In this document: positions 1-8,763 of the stretch, piece by piece
Numbering within the stretch: position 1 is the first letter of the stretch
How the letters are laid out: the number at the start of each line of letters is the position of its first letter
From: Proteus appendicitidis
GTDB lineage: Bacteria > Pseudomonadota > Gammaproteobacteria > Enterobacterales > Enterobacteriaceae
Direction: 5' to 3'
DNA length: 64,000 bases
Assembly: GCF_030271835.1 (NCBI RefSeq)
Contig: NZ_CP127389.1
Location: forward strand, 3,570,001-3,634,000
The notes under the pieces: generated by a model
The model's input: only the letters and a program-made list of their open reading frames with translations
The model's database searches: none
What the model was told of the DNA's origin: nothing
Position numbers and translations under genes: made by a program

Positions 1-1046
1 TAAGTGTGGATGACACTGCTGAAATTCTTTTCACCTCTGGTACCACATCGCAACCTAAAGGTGTGGTTATCACACACTATAACTTACGCTTTGCGGGTTA
101 TTACTCATCATGGCAAAACGCATTACGCGAAGATGATATTTATCTTACTGTTATGCCTGCATTTCATATTGATTGCCAATGTACTGCATCACTGGCTGCA
201 TTTTCTGTGGGTGCGACTTTTGTCTTGTTAGAAAAATACAGTGCCAGAGCCTTTTGGAAGCAAATACTCAAGTACCAAGCGACGGTCACTGAATGTATTC
301 CAATGATGATGAGAACCTTAATGGCACAGCCCGTTTCATCAGAAGAAAAGCAACACAAATTACGCGAAGTGATGTTCTATCTCAATCTCGCAGATGAAGA
401 GAAAGACGCCTTTATCGAACGCTTTAATGTGCGATTACTCACCTCTTACGGCATGACAGAAACTATCGTGGGTTTAATTGGTGACAGGCCTGGCGATAAA
501 CGCCGCTGGCCGTCAATTGGTAGACCCGGTTTTTGCTATCAAGCTCAAATCAGAGATAAACAAAACAACGAAGTTCCTAATGGCGTTGTGGGTGAGATTT
601 GCGTAAAAGGCGAACCCGGAAAAACCTTATTCAAAGAGTATTACAACCGACCGGATGCAACAGCAAAAGCATTAGAGCCTGAAGGTTGGTTACATACTGG
701 TGATTATGGTTACCGAGACGATGAAGGTTTTTTCTATTTCGTTGATCGCAGTTGCAATATGATCAAACGCGGAGGCGAAAACGTCTCTTGCGTTGAGATT
801 GAAAACATCATTAGTTCACATCCTAAAATTCAAGATGTGGCGGTTATTGGTGTGCCTGATGATATTCGTGATGAAGCCATTAAAGCGTTTGTGGTGCTCG
901 TTGAAGGTGAAACCTTGAGTGAAGAAGAATTCTTCCATTTCTGTGAGCAAAATATGGCGAAATTTAAAGTTCCCTCAGCGGTTGAGTTTAAAGAGGGTTT
1001 GCCACGTAATTGCTCAGGAAAAGTGATTAAAAAGCATTTGAAATAA
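1..1046 (+). CDS. caiC: Crotonobetaine/carnitine-CoA ligase CaiC (5' end missing)
   Basis: This is an ANL-superfamily acyl-CoA synthetase that activates L-carnitine, crotonobetaine or gamma-butyrobetaine to the CoA thioester in anaerobic carnitine reduction. The frame is open from base 3, so the gene enters from the left. About 347 residues remain of roughly 517 in E. coli CaiC. Visible motifs are the P-loop [12 protein letters not shown] near the left edge, the adenylate motif YGMTET, the hinge/ATP motif around [17 protein letters not shown], and the C-terminal lysine motif NCSGKVIKK. Runs such as CQCTA and [17 protein letters not shown] match E. coli CaiC from memory. The gene is followed by caiD and caiE in the usual operon order. 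The GTG at base 6 is an internal valine, not a start. Confidence 0.95.
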   Translation, partial: SVDDTAEILFTSGTTSQPKGVVITHYNLRFAGYYSSWQNALREDDIYLTVMPAFHIDCQCTASLAAFSVGATFVLLEKYSARAFWKQILKYQATVTECIPMMMRTLMAQPVSSEEKQHKLREVMFYLNLADEEKDAFIERFNVRLLTSYGMTETIVGLIGDRPGDKRRWPSIGRPGFCYQAQIRDKQNNEVPNGVVGEICVKGEPGKTLFKEYYNRPDATAKALEPEGWLHTGDYGYRDDEGFFYFVDRSCNMIKRGGENVSCVEIENIISSHPKIQDVAVIGVPDDIRDEAIKAFVVLVEGETLSEEEFFHFCEQNMAKFKVPSAVEFKEGLPRNCSGKVIKKHLK

Positions 1047-1122
1047 GCCATAGGTCGGTTTAGCCACAAATTAATAACCTCAATCATAAATGCTTATTTT
1101 TGATGACGAAAAGGAATACAAC

Positions 1123-1908
1123 ATGAGCCAATCATTACACCTAACAACGCGTGGTTCAGTACTTGAAATTGTATTAGATAGACCAAAAGCAAACGCTATT
1201 GATGCAAAAACCAGTCATGAAATGGGTGAAGTCTTTCTGCGTTTTCGTGATGATCCCAACTTACGCGTTGCCATTATTACGGGCGCGGGCGAACGCTTTT
1301 TCTCCGCGGGTTGGGATTTAAAAGCCGCGGCAGAAGGCGAAGCCCCTGATGCAGACTTTGGTGCGGGTGGTTTTGCAGGTTTAACTGAATTATTTGATCT
1401 TGATAAACCTGTCATTGCCGCCGTTAACGGCTATGCTTTTGGTGGTGGCTTTGAATTAGCACTCGCTGCCGACATGATGATTTGTTCAGACAATGCTTCT
1501 TTTGCTTTACCTGAAGCACAATTAGGCATTGTCCCTGATAGCGGTGGCGTTCTTCGTTTACCTAAACGTTTACCGCCCGCTATCGTCAACGAAATGCTGA
1601 TGACAGGTCGTCGTATGAATGCCGATGAGGCACTACGTTGGGGTATTGCTAACCGCGTTGTCAGTTCTGCTGAATTAATGGATAGCGCACGCGAACTTGC
1701 CGATCAAATCGCAAATAGCGCTCCACTGGCTGTGGCGGCTTTAAAAGAGATTTATCGTGCCACTAGCGAGCTTTCTATTGAAGAGGGCTACAAATTAATG
1801 CGCAGTGGCGTATTAAAACATTACCCAAGTGTTTTACATTCAGAAGATGCTACAGAAGGACCTCTAGCCTTTGCTGAAAAGCGCACACCTGAATGGAAAG
1901 GACGGTAA
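1123..1908 (+). CDS. caiD: Carnitinyl-CoA dehydratase CaiD
   Basis: This crotonase-superfamily enzyme interconverts L-carnitinyl-CoA and crotonobetainyl-CoA. I chose the ATG at 1123, not an upstream in-frame ATG at 1090. It gives [11 protein letters not shown], has an AAGGA ribosome site about 8 bases upstream, and yields 261 residues, the same length I recall for E. coli CaiD. The oxyanion-hole segments [20 protein letters not shown] and [17 protein letters not shown] are present, as is the [18 protein letters not shown] active-site region. It lies 76 bases after caiC and is presumably in the same anaerobic operon. Confidence 0.96.
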   Translation: MSQSLHLTTRGSVLEIVLDRPKANAIDAKTSHEMGEVFLRFRDDPNLRVAIITGAGERFFSAGWDLKAAAEGEAPDADFGAGGFAGLTELFDLDKPVIAAVNGYAFGGGFELALAADMMICSDNASFALPEAQLGIVPDSGGVLRLPKRLPPAIVNEMLMTGRRMNADEALRWGIANRVVSSAELMDSARELADQIANSAPLAVAALKEIYRATSELSIEEGYKLMRSGVLKHYPSVLHSEDATEGPLAFAEKRTPEWKGR

Positions 1909-1960
1909 TTATCCCGTATTTCGAGAATACAACTCGATAATACAACAAAGAGGAAAACTG

Positions 1961-2551
1961 ATGAGTATCTACGCATTTGAAGGTCTTGTTCCTGTGGTTC
2001 ATCCAACAGCTTATATTCATCCATCTGCTGTACTAATTGGTGATGTGATTATTGGCGCTGGCGTTTATATCGGCCCTTTAGCCTCACTAAGAGGTGACTA
2101 TGGTCGCTTAATTGTTGAAGCAGGCGCAAATCTTCAAGACGGCTGTATCATGCACGGTTATACCGATATGGACACCATTGTGAGAGAAAACGGACATATT
2201 GGGCATGGTGCGATCCTTCACAGTTGTATTATCGGGCGTGACAGCTTAGTTGGCATGAATAGCGTGATTATGGATGGTGCCGTCATTGGTGAGGAAAGTA
2301 TTGTTGCCGCCATGAGCTTTGTAAAAGCGGGCTTTCAAGGACAACCGCGACAAATGTTAATAGGAAGCCCTGCAAAACATGTGCGTGATATTACCGATCA
2401 AGATATGGAGTGGAAACGGATGAACACCCGTGAATACCAAGATTTAGCGGTACGTTGTCGCAAAAGCTTGGTAGAAACAACACCGTTAACAGCGCCCGAA
2501 CTTAATCGCCCACGTTTACGTGGCACAACAGACGTTAAGCCAAAAGGTTAG
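1961..2551 (+). CDS. caiE: Carnitine operon protein CaiE (left-handed beta-helix)
   Basis: This hexapeptide-repeat protein resembles gamma-class carbonic anhydrases and acyltransferases. In carnitine metabolism CaiE is described as stimulating CaiB/CaiD, perhaps through cofactor handling. Hexapeptide rungs run from about residue 15 to 130 (for example [20 protein letters not shown] and [20 protein letters not shown]). The ATG at 1961, preceded by AGAGGA, gives 196 residues, equal to E. coli CaiE. A longer in-frame ORF from 1871 overlaps caiD and is not needed. The C-terminus [14 protein letters not shown] matches the family. Confidence 0.95.
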   Translation: MSIYAFEGLVPVVHPTAYIHPSAVLIGDVIIGAGVYIGPLASLRGDYGRLIVEAGANLQDGCIMHGYTDMDTIVRENGHIGHGAILHSCIIGRDSLVGMNSVIMDGAVIGEESIVAAMSFVKAGFQGQPRQMLIGSPAKHVRDITDQDMEWKRMNTREYQDLAVRCRKSLVETTPLTAPELNRPRLRGTTDVKPKG

Positions 2552-2561
2552 TCACAGATGG

Positions 2562-2586
2562 CGACAGGCGTCAATAACGCCTGTCG
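2562..2586. terminator. Hairpin between convergent caiE and caiF
   Basis: A perfect 10-bp inverted repeat (cgacaggcgt / acgcctgtcg) with a 5-base loop lies in the short gap between caiE and caiF. It is followed by a T-rich stretch on the plus strand. It probably ends the cai operon transcript; the minus-strand side lacks a good T-run. Confidence 0.7.
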
Positions 2587-2622
2587 TATTTATTCGATTT
2601 GAGTAAAACGCAATTTCTCAGA

Positions 2623-3015
2623 TTAGCGACGTTGCGATTTTGACAACATCCATTGCCATTTTTGCTCATGATTTAATCCATGAGGGATCATCGTTGCTAA
2701 TTTTTCAGGTGAGCTTTGACTACTTTTGCCTTGAACATGACCTTTTATGCGAGAATAAAGCTGAGGATCAATATGACTCACTTTGATCATGCGTTGGCAT
2801 TGACAGCCTCTACCTTCAAGCTGGTTAGGCACGCTTTTTGTTTCACACTCAATTTCTTTTACATCAGAAAGAATGTAAGAGACGATATTAATCGCATTGC
2901 ATTGAGGAATATCGAATTTCTTAGCAATCTCTTTTGCGCTTACCCAGCGTTCTTGCTCTTGAACCCAATCAGCAATGGACAGATAGAGTGGCTTATTCAT
3001 GTATTCTTCACACAT
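2623..3015 (-). CDS. caiF: Transcriptional activator of carnitine metabolism CaiF
   Basis: This is a 130-residue DNA-binding activator of the divergent cai and fix operons in the presence of carnitine or crotonobetaine. The N-terminal winged-helix-like region (residues about 10-60) and the cysteine-bearing run NQLEGRGCQCQRMIKV match E. coli CaiF, as does the C-terminal HEQKWQWMLSKSQRR. Length fits (131 in E. coli). It converges on caiE, so it has its own promoter in the AT-rich stretch to its right, which fits the known CRP/FNR-controlled autonomous caiF promoter. Confidence 0.92.
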   Translation of the reverse strand: MCEEYMNKPLYLSIADWVQEQERWVSAKEIAKKFDIPQCNAINIVSYILSDVKEIECETKSVPNQLEGRGCQCQRMIKVSHIDPQLYSRIKGHVQGKSSQSSPEKLATMIPHGLNHEQKWQWMLSKSQRR

Positions 3016-3541
3016 ATTTACTCCAGTATCACAAATAAAGTTTTATTTATCGCTAAATAAAGATAATAACTGAATATGTTAATTATCATTGCACCGCGGA
3101 GTATCGGTTTTCCCTGTTAATTAGGTAAGTTAACTACCCCATCAATATAATATTAGTTTATTTTTAACAACCAAACTCTTTAATTAACACGCCCGTCACA
3201 ATTTATTATTTTGTTATTAAATCCAAAGTAATAACAATTAAACCGAGTAAAAAACAAAAAATTAATAAAATATTAAAATATAAAAAACACTTTAAGTAAC
3301 TAACAATAATTTATTGATATAAAAGCCATTTTTAACAACAAAACAAAAAACAGAATAGATTGTATTAATAATCCATTTATAGACTAACATTATAATAATA
3401 GATCTAAATTTAGATTGCCAGAAAGGTGGCTTATTATTAGATGTAAATCAATATTCGTTTATTTTAAGCTATATTAACCTAGTTATTAATACATTAGTAA
3501 AAGTGAAGATAAATATCGACATATACCGAAATTGATAAATA
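3016..3541. other. AT-rich intergenic region upstream of caiF
   Basis: No convincing coding sequence is seen. It should hold the caiF promoter near its left end. It also contains a 9-bp inverted repeat with a 9-base loop (ttgttatta at 3211-3219, taataacaa at 3229-3237) and a perfect 14-bp palindrome atctaaatttagat at 3402-3415. A related longer palindrome lies on the other side of the aldolase gene. Confidence 0.5.
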
Positions 3542-3577
3542 AAGTGCCATATTGCGGTATATAGCGATATAGCACTT
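3542..3577 (-). terminator. Probable fsa terminator hairpin
   Basis: A 14-bp imperfect stem with an 8-base loop (outer arms aagtgc / gcactt, one internal mismatch) lies about 20 bases beyond the fsa stop codon. On the minus strand it is followed by a T-rich run. It is moderately convincing as an intrinsic terminator. Confidence 0.5.
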
Positions 3578-3598
3578 AATCTTATATTATTAATTTGA

Positions 3599-4261
3599 TT
3601 ATAAAAAACGACGATCAAATGCAGTTTGCCAATCGTCAGCAAATCTATTTACTGCATCATCCACTACTGGTGAACGGATAATTGAGTAAGCAAGCTCTAT
3701 CGGTAATGTCACCGACGAAGCCCCGGCTAATAAACAATCAACCACTTGGCGTGGCGTTTTAAAACTCGCAGCTAGGATTTTTGTGGGTAAATTATGCATG
3801 GTGATCAGCGTTTGTAACTCTTTTACTACTCTGACTCCATCAGAACCTTGTCTATCCATACGATGAACATAAGGGGCAATATAATCAGCGCCTGCTAATG
3901 CTGCCATTAACCCTTGGGAAACACTATAAATTGCCGTGCCTAATACCAGCATATTTTTCTGTTTTAATTGTTTAATGGCGACTAAACCCGCTTCAGTAAC
4001 GGGTATTTTAATTACCGTATTATCTGCGATATTACCAATACGTAAGGCTTCTTCAATCATCGTATCGACATCATTGGCAATGACCTGTGCAAATATACGA
4101 CCTTTACCCCCCATGGCGGCTTTTAATTCAGGTAATAGGGTTTCAATATTTTGTGCAGATTTAGCAATAATGGAAGGATTGGTAGTCACACCCGCAATAG
4201 GAAGAACTTGAGAGAGTTTTCTAACTTCTTCAATATCCGCTGTATCTAAATAGATTTCCAT
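3599..4261 (-). CDS. fsa: Fructose-6-phosphate aldolase (transaldolase-like, FsaA/FsaB type)
   Basis: This class I aldolase cleaves fructose-6-phosphate to dihydroxyacetone and glyceraldehyde-3-phosphate, and belongs to the short transaldolase family. It is 220 residues, the exact length of E. coli FsaA. The Schiff-base lysine is K85 in VIKIPVTEAG. The N-terminal YLDTADIEEV, the AGVTTNPSIIAKS loop and the LAASFKTPRQVVDCLLAG phosphate-binding region are all present. It stands alone, with no PTS or glycerol dehydrogenase gene beside it. I cannot tell FsaA from FsaB. Confidence 0.93.
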   Translation of the reverse strand: MEIYLDTADIEEVRKLSQVLPIAGVTTNPSIIAKSAQNIETLLPELKAAMGGKGRIFAQVIANDVDTMIEEALRIGNIADNTVIKIPVTEAGLVAIKQLKQKNMLVLGTAIYSVSQGLMAALAGADYIAPYVHRMDRQGSDGVRVVKELQTLITMHNLPTKILAASFKTPRQVVDCLLAGASSVTLPIELAYSIIRSPVVDDAVNRFADDWQTAFDRRFL

Positions 4262-4361
4262 AATCGCACCTCAATGATGTTGGTTTAAGCTAAATAATTA
4301 TAGATATAACATAGAAAATAACATTGTGAGCGGTGGATTTCTAGTCGATTTAATGAAAATA

Positions 4362-4379
4362 GCGCCTATATCAAGGCGC
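4362..4379 (-). terminator. Possible terminator of the LPMO gene
   Basis: A 6-bp GC-rich stem (gcgcct / aggcgc) with a 6-base loop lies about 170 bases beyond the LPMO stop. On the minus strand it is followed by tattttcatt. It is short and the T-run is poor. Confidence 0.35.
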
Positions 4380-4441
4380 CATTAATTAAATAACGATAAT
4401 AAATAGTTATATTTTTTATTTAATACAAAATATAATCTCTC

Positions 4442-4462
4442 ATCTAAATTTTAAATTTAGAT
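4442..4462. repeat. 21-bp palindrome upstream of fsa
   Basis: A perfect inverted repeat (arms atctaaatt and aatttagat around 3 bases) lies 180 bases upstream of the fsa start codon. It shares its arms with the 14-bp palindrome at 3402-3415. This could be an operator pair or a short dispersed AT palindrome; nothing identifies a binding protein. Confidence 0.5.
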
Positions 4463-4550
4463 TAAGAATTTATTTATACTTTAAAATAAACAGTATTAAA
4501 AACAATACTACTATTGATATTAAATAATTATTTGCATTAAATTAAATTGA

Positions 4551-5177
4551 TTATTCTTTAAATTCAGCATCAATCACTTGATAAAAAGCATTTTTCGTAT
4601 CCGCAATATCCCAAACCCCTAAAATAACCTGATAACCTGAACGTTCTGGTATATTACAATTTAATTCTACTGTTGCCGTGGGTATTTTACCATTATCAAA
4701 TCTCTGGCAAAAAGGCTTTAAATCGAAATCATCTCGGGTAAGCGGTTTATTTACATCCCAATTTTGTTTAGTAATAAAAAACCGCCATGATGCGGTACTG
4801 TGTCTCGCAGTTAATGTCCATTTAAAGGTGTTTTCTCCACTTTTCATTGCGACTTTATGCCAGCGATCAGCACTCTGCTCATTTAATGCAGAAAATGCTT
4901 CATTTCCACCACTGGCAATTTTACCATTTTCAGGTCCATCTTTAGGAAAGCCTTTAAGTCCTTCAACTGATTGAGGCTCATATTCTACAGGACCACAATT
5001 TTTATTAAATTTTATATTATTACTATTAGGAATTGTAGTTCTGCATAACACTGCACGGCTTGGTGGTTTATCAATATAGCCATGTTTTAATGTGACATCC
5101 TCTGATGCTGTTGAAATAAAACTAGCTGATGATAATAATAATGTTGCAGTAAATACCATAAGTTTATTTTTCTTCAT
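4551..5177 (-). CDS. AA10 lytic polysaccharide monooxygenase (chitin-binding protein, CBP21-like)
   Basis: This secreted copper enzyme would oxidatively cleave chitin. After a signal peptide (hydrophobic core about residues 6-22) the sequence follows Serratia CBP21 closely: HGYIDKPPSRA, CGPVEYEPQSVEGLKGFP, LTARHSTASWRFFITKQNWD, DFDLKPFCQ, and WDIADTKNAFYQVID at the end. The histidine-brace residues are H32 and H126, and the axial Phe is F198. It is a single domain of 208 residues with no extra chitin-binding module. Oddly, the best signal-peptidase site (after STAS, residue 25) leaves six residues, EDVTLK, before H32. It lies next to the Tc toxin locus on the same strand but has its own upstream region. 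Confidence 0.93.
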   Translation of the reverse strand: MKKNKLMVFTATLLLSSASFISTASEDVTLKHGYIDKPPSRAVLCRTTIPNSNNIKFNKNCGPVEYEPQSVEGLKGFPKDGPENGKIASGGNEAFSALNEQSADRWHKVAMKSGENTFKWTLTARHSTASWRFFITKQNWDVNKPLTRDDFDLKPFCQRFDNGKIPTATVELNCNIPERSGYQVILGVWDIADTKNAFYQVIDAEFKE

Positions 5178-5444
5178 AATAAATCCTCAATAATTATTAA
5201 TAAATATTTTTAAATATAATGATTGCATCAATCACATTAGATATTAGTCGAAAATAGATAATTGAATATCCATTTATTAAGGACTGTGAGCAATATCGCG
5301 ATTTAATTTAATATTAAAATGGAACTAACACTGTTATTTAATATTTATTAAATGACTATCAATAATAAAAATAATAAATTAAATTATTTTCATTACTTTT
5401 TTATATTTTATTAAAAGAAATAAAATCATCGATATAAAATAAAA
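5178..5444. other. AT-rich upstream region of the LPMO gene
   Basis: This stretch lies between the LPMO start and the tcC terminator. It is very AT-rich and should contain the LPMO promoter. I see no ORF of note and no clear operator. Confidence 0.4.
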
Positions 5445-5484
5445 ACAACCCAAATAAGACAGAAATACTGTCTCACTGGGTTGT
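5445..5484 (-). terminator. tcC / Tc operon terminator
   Basis: A nested hairpin has outer arms acaaccca / tgggttgt and an inner stem gacag-aaata-ctgtc. It lies 80 bases beyond the tcC stop and is followed on the minus strand by a run of T. It is a strong intrinsic terminator for the toxin operon. Confidence 0.85.
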
Positions 5485-5564
5485 ATATTTTGGGATATGT
5501 TTTAACGTGATTACAATATAGCAATATACAGTCGTAATTGATGTCATTCTGTAATTGCGATGTA

Positions 5565-8420
5565 TTAATGTAAACGAGTTTTCATTGAGTTAAGAACACT
5601 AATTTTGTTCGTCTTCATATCGATAGTCACATCTTCCGACAATACTTTCACATTAACTTTTCCTGAATTCTTGGCCAATAGAGCATAACTATAACCAGCC
5701 CTGCCGGAGAAACTAGGCAACTTAGCTTCAAGATTATAATCAAATGCAGCGACATTTTCTTGGACATGATCGATCTTCGTGCCTTGTTTCCCAAGATAAG
5801 TTATTGCCGAATTTTCAAACTCACTTAATGTACCAATCAAGTCATTATTGTGATCCCCTGATACCGATAAATTCTTACCTGATAAGGCATTAAGGCTGGT
5901 TTGTGCTGTTTTCACTCCCTGAATCCCCGTTTTCCAGTTATTATCACCAGGTCTTTGTCCAGTATGTAACGCATAGAATTTCTCTTTATCTACAGCGTAT
6001 AGCATTGTACAGCCACTCAAAGCTCCTGAAGTGATCACTAATGGTTTCCCCTCCTTAATATCATTCAACCGAATGCTAATACCTACACTGCCAGACATAC
6101 CACTCATAACTTTAATGGCGGTAAGATTATCAGAAAGTGTTTTATGCCCCCAATAAGTTCCTATTGTTCCAGAACCGTATTCGTTGGACGTAACCTTAGA
6201 GCCATAGAAAATATGAACAGCATTGTAAAAATTACCTCCTTCTTGTAATAATTGCGGACTGTACTCTCTTACTACGGGATTATGCCCAACCGAATCAAAT
6301 CGATTAATGACGAATGGCAATGTCGCCTCAGCACTCTCGTTATTACTCCCCACAAATAATCCACGATTTCGTAGAGGAGTAATAGATCCCTTTTGTAGTT
6401 TCGTATCATCTGATGAAAAGAAAAGAGAAAAGCTGCTACTAGGCATTCGCCCATCAGGATCACGCAATGTCACAGAGTTATTACGCACCATGCGGTATAA
6501 ATTCAGCCCATCCACCGTACCTGCCGGATCGGCGCTTAGCCAACGACCAATCCACGGTTGATAATAACGATAACCGTAGTAATAAAGCCCCGTAGCGTCT
6601 TTTTCTTTGCCTGAATAACGAATAGTTTTGTAATTGGCTTCTACTGCATTTTGGCTAAACCAAATCGCGGTACCCCCATAAGGGTAATACTCTTCATAAC
6701 TGACTAATTGCCCTTGACCATCGGTTTCTAATCCACTGTTACCCACACCATCATCATAGCTATAACGCAGTTGGTTATTCTTGATCCCTTTTGGGAAACC
6801 CACTTTCCAACATAAGGCTCTTACATTTCCTGTTATATCAACCACCTCTCGATGTTCGGTAAGATGCCCCCCTTCCGTTGATTGCCATATTTCTAAATTC
6901 GGTAAATAGTGAGTTTCCGTGATAATCTGCCGTCCTGATAATCTCTGTACCTGTTGTTTTATTAATCGTTGAGATGCGCTTGCATAAACATAGTGTTCTG
7001 AATTCCCGCTCTTATTCACTTGTGCCAATGTACCGCGAAGATCCCACTGCAATGCATCGCCCGTTGATAAATATTTCTGATTACCTAAAGCATCAAATTG
7101 CTGATCAATCTGTTCGATAGCCACCTGTTGTGTTTCAAGTAATGCCCGATTGGTTTTATTGGAGACACTGATATTTTGGGTAAAACTTTGTTGTGCAATA
7201 GCAGAGTTATGGCGAATTTGCGTTAAATTACCCCCACGATCATAAGCGTATAAACGCGTATAATTGGTATAACTTTGTGCATCTTTCACTAATGTAGTGA
7301 CTGATTGAGATTGCATTGAAGCGGGTGTTTTTTGATTGGCAGATTCACGCCCTGTGGCACTCACTAATTGATACAGAGAGTCATACACATAACGATTTTC
7401 AGGCACTATTTTCTGGTTACGCCAGTAGCGAGTGGCTTCAGCATCATTTTTCAGACAGATAATATTGCCGACCGGATCGTACTCATAACGCAGATCTTGC
7501 ATTATCTTCGCACCCAAAACATGCTCTTGAGGACGCTGGGTTTTGACATGCAGCAAGCGCTGAGTTTCAGGCTCGTATTCATAAGTGGTGACTAATCCAT
7601 TACCGTGCTCTACACGTAATTTTTGCCCTGCTGCCGAGTAATCGATCGCTTTAATCACGAGTTGTTTTTTATCGCTTTGTAATTGCACACTACTTTGTTT
7701 TAAAAAACCCGCTCTATCGTATTTCCATTCACGCTCATGCCCGGCAGCATCAATTTGTTTTAATAACTGACCTGTAGCATCATAAATATTGCGCGTTTGA
7801 TATTGAGAATGTGCGGGTGTTTTAACGGTATTCGCAGTGATAAACCGTAATTCAATTAAATGTTGCCCTGTTAAGGCATAAGCACCATATTCTGTTCTTC
7901 CAGCAAGAAAGTCATGATGAGTACATTTACCGACGGAGTTATTGGCAATATTTTTATTATCAGCCCCACCCCAAGTAAAACGCTCTTTTAATATCTGTTT
8001 GGACGTCGGGGAAGACTCCATAATCGCCATAAGTTGTGAAACAAACTCTGGCTTTGTATAGTGATATTCCGTCACTAGCCCCAACCCATTAATATCCATC
8101 ACTTTTTTGTTTTCAATATCACTGATATTGACACTATTACCACTATCTACACTTTTAGTTGCAGACAATAATCCGCCTAAACTCACCACTTGCTGAATAT
8201 TCGCTTGAATAGTTGAGTCTGATTGTTGTGTTTTATACAATCTTGCATCAATACTGCGTTCTAAATAGCCGCGCGCATGATAATGGTGACGCGTAATACG
8301 CTCATCGGTTTTATTAATTGTGTCAGGATGACGGCAATAATTAATTTCACGAATTGTTGATCCGCGATTATCAAGCACCACCACGGTTGGGGTGCTTGTG
8401 TGTAATTGTTGGTTTAACAT
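5565..8420 (-). CDS. Tc toxin component C (TccC-type, RHS core plus CNF-like payload)
   Basis: TcC proteins join TcB to form a hollow RHS cocoon that holds the cleaved C-terminal enzyme. The N-terminal TPTVVVLDNRGSTIREINY is the usual TccC opening. RHS/YD repeats fill residues about 50-600 (for example TRNIYDATGQLLKQIDAAGH). The RHS core motif RYSGKEKDATGLYYYGYRYY leads to RWLSADPAGTVDGLNLYRM and ends at LRDPDGR (residue 658), with Asp residues 631 and 654 where the self-cleaving aspartyl protease should be. The last 293 residues are the hypervariable effector. Within it, C804 in SGALSGCTML and H819 in FYALHTGQ are 15 residues apart, the spacing of Cys866/His881 in CNF1. Total length (951) is normal. 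It is the last gene of the tcA-tcB-lysis-tcC unit. Confidence 0.95.
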   Translation of the reverse strand: MLNQQLHTSTPTVVVLDNRGSTIREINYCRHPDTINKTDERITRHHYHARGYLERSIDARLYKTQQSDSTIQANIQQVVSLGGLLSATKSVDSGNSVNISDIENKKVMDINGLGLVTEYHYTKPEFVSQLMAIMESSPTSKQILKERFTWGGADNKNIANNSVGKCTHHDFLAGRTEYGAYALTGQHLIELRFITANTVKTPAHSQYQTRNIYDATGQLLKQIDAAGHEREWKYDRAGFLKQSSVQLQSDKKQLVIKAIDYSAAGQKLRVEHGNGLVTTYEYEPETQRLLHVKTQRPQEHVLGAKIMQDLRYEYDPVGNIICLKNDAEATRYWRNQKIVPENRYVYDSLYQLVSATGRESANQKTPASMQSQSVTTLVKDAQSYTNYTRLYAYDRGGNLTQIRHNSAIAQQSFTQNISVSNKTNRALLETQQVAIEQIDQQFDALGNQKYLSTGDALQWDLRGTLAQVNKSGNSEHYVYASASQRLIKQQVQRLSGRQIITETHYLPNLEIWQSTEGGHLTEHREVVDITGNVRALCWKVGFPKGIKNNQLRYSYDDGVGNSGLETDGQGQLVSYEEYYPYGGTAIWFSQNAVEANYKTIRYSGKEKDATGLYYYGYRYYQPWIGRWLSADPAGTVDGLNLYRMVRNNSVTLRDPDGRMPSSSFSLFFSSDDTKLQKGSITPLRNRGLFVGSNNESAEATLPFVINRFDSVGHNPVVREYSPQLLQEGGNFYNAVHIFYGSKVTSNEYGSGTIGTYWGHKTLSDNLTAIKVMSGMSGSVGISIRLNDIKEGKPLVITSGALSGCTMLYAVDKEKFYALHTGQRPGDNNWKTGIQGVKTAQTSLNALSGKNLSVSGDHNNDLIGTLSEFENSAITYLGKQGTKIDHVQENVAAFDYNLEAKLPSFSGRAGYSYALLAKNSGKVNVKVLSEDVTIDMKTNKISVLNSMKTRLH
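5568..6446 (-). other. TcC hypervariable region: CNF/DNT-type deamidase domain
   Basis: These are residues 659-951 of TcC, about the size of the CNF1 catalytic domain (roughly 295 residues). The signature is LVITSGALSGCTMLYAVD followed by FYALHTGQRPGD. The Cys-to-His gap of 15 equals that of CNF1, and a valine (V771) sits 33 residues before the Cys, as Val833 does in CNF1. CNF/DNT enzymes deamidate or transglutaminate the switch-II glutamine of Rho, Rac and Cdc42. The assignment is by motif and remembered sequence; no alignment was run. Confidence 0.8.
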
Positions 8421-8454
8421 CTTTTTAATTCCTTAATTTGCTTTCTTTTATAAA

Positions 8455-8763
8455 TTAGCTCGTAAGCACTGAGCTGACTTGCTGACTTTTGGCTGCTAAT
8501 ATTTCTGCGATCGCTTTTTTATCGGTATTACATTTCTCTAATATCAACAATAACCGCGCCACATAATCGGGATAATCCCCCCACACTTGCACATTAAAAA
8601 ATGGTGCAGAACACGGCTGTAGCAAGTGTGTGGGTACAAACTTATTGGGCGCTTCCACGACGGTTGAGGGTGCTTTGTTGCAGCTGGATAACAGCATTAG
8701 GCACAGGCTCATTAGCACAAGGCGCTTGAGCCAAAAGCTGCCGTAACTCTTGACGTATAGCAT
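8455..8763 (-). CDS. Outer-membrane spanin lipoprotein Rz1-like
   Basis: This is a 102-residue lipoprotein. The N-terminus has a basic stretch, a hydrophobic core and lipobox LLSSC, making Cys28 the lipidated residue and leaving about 75 mature residues. The start at 8763 has GAGGA about 8 bases upstream. Its first part is embedded out of frame in the 3' end of the Rz-like gene, the classic Rz/Rz1 arrangement. With the inner-membrane spanin it would fuse inner and outer membranes in the last step of lysis. It lies 34 bases before tcC. Confidence 0.8.
   Translation of the reverse strand: MLYVKSYGSFWLKRLVLMSLCLMLLSSCNKAPSTVVEAPNKFVPTHLLQPCSAPFFNVQVWGDYPDYVARLLLILEKCNTDKKAIAEILAAKSQQVSSVLTS

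Noticed and set aside
1871..1960. N-terminal extension of caiE
   Set aside because: The extra 30 codons overlap caiD and have no family match. The ATG at 1961 gives the exact CaiE length with a good ribosome site.
2716..3060. 114-residue plus-strand ORF opposite caiF
   Set aside because: It is antisense to a well-recognised caiF gene, has no family features and no ribosome site. It is a shadow frame.
3016..3598. CRISPR array or tRNA in the AT-rich gap
   Set aside because: No regularly spaced repeats and no tRNA-like cloverleaf were found; only isolated palindromes.
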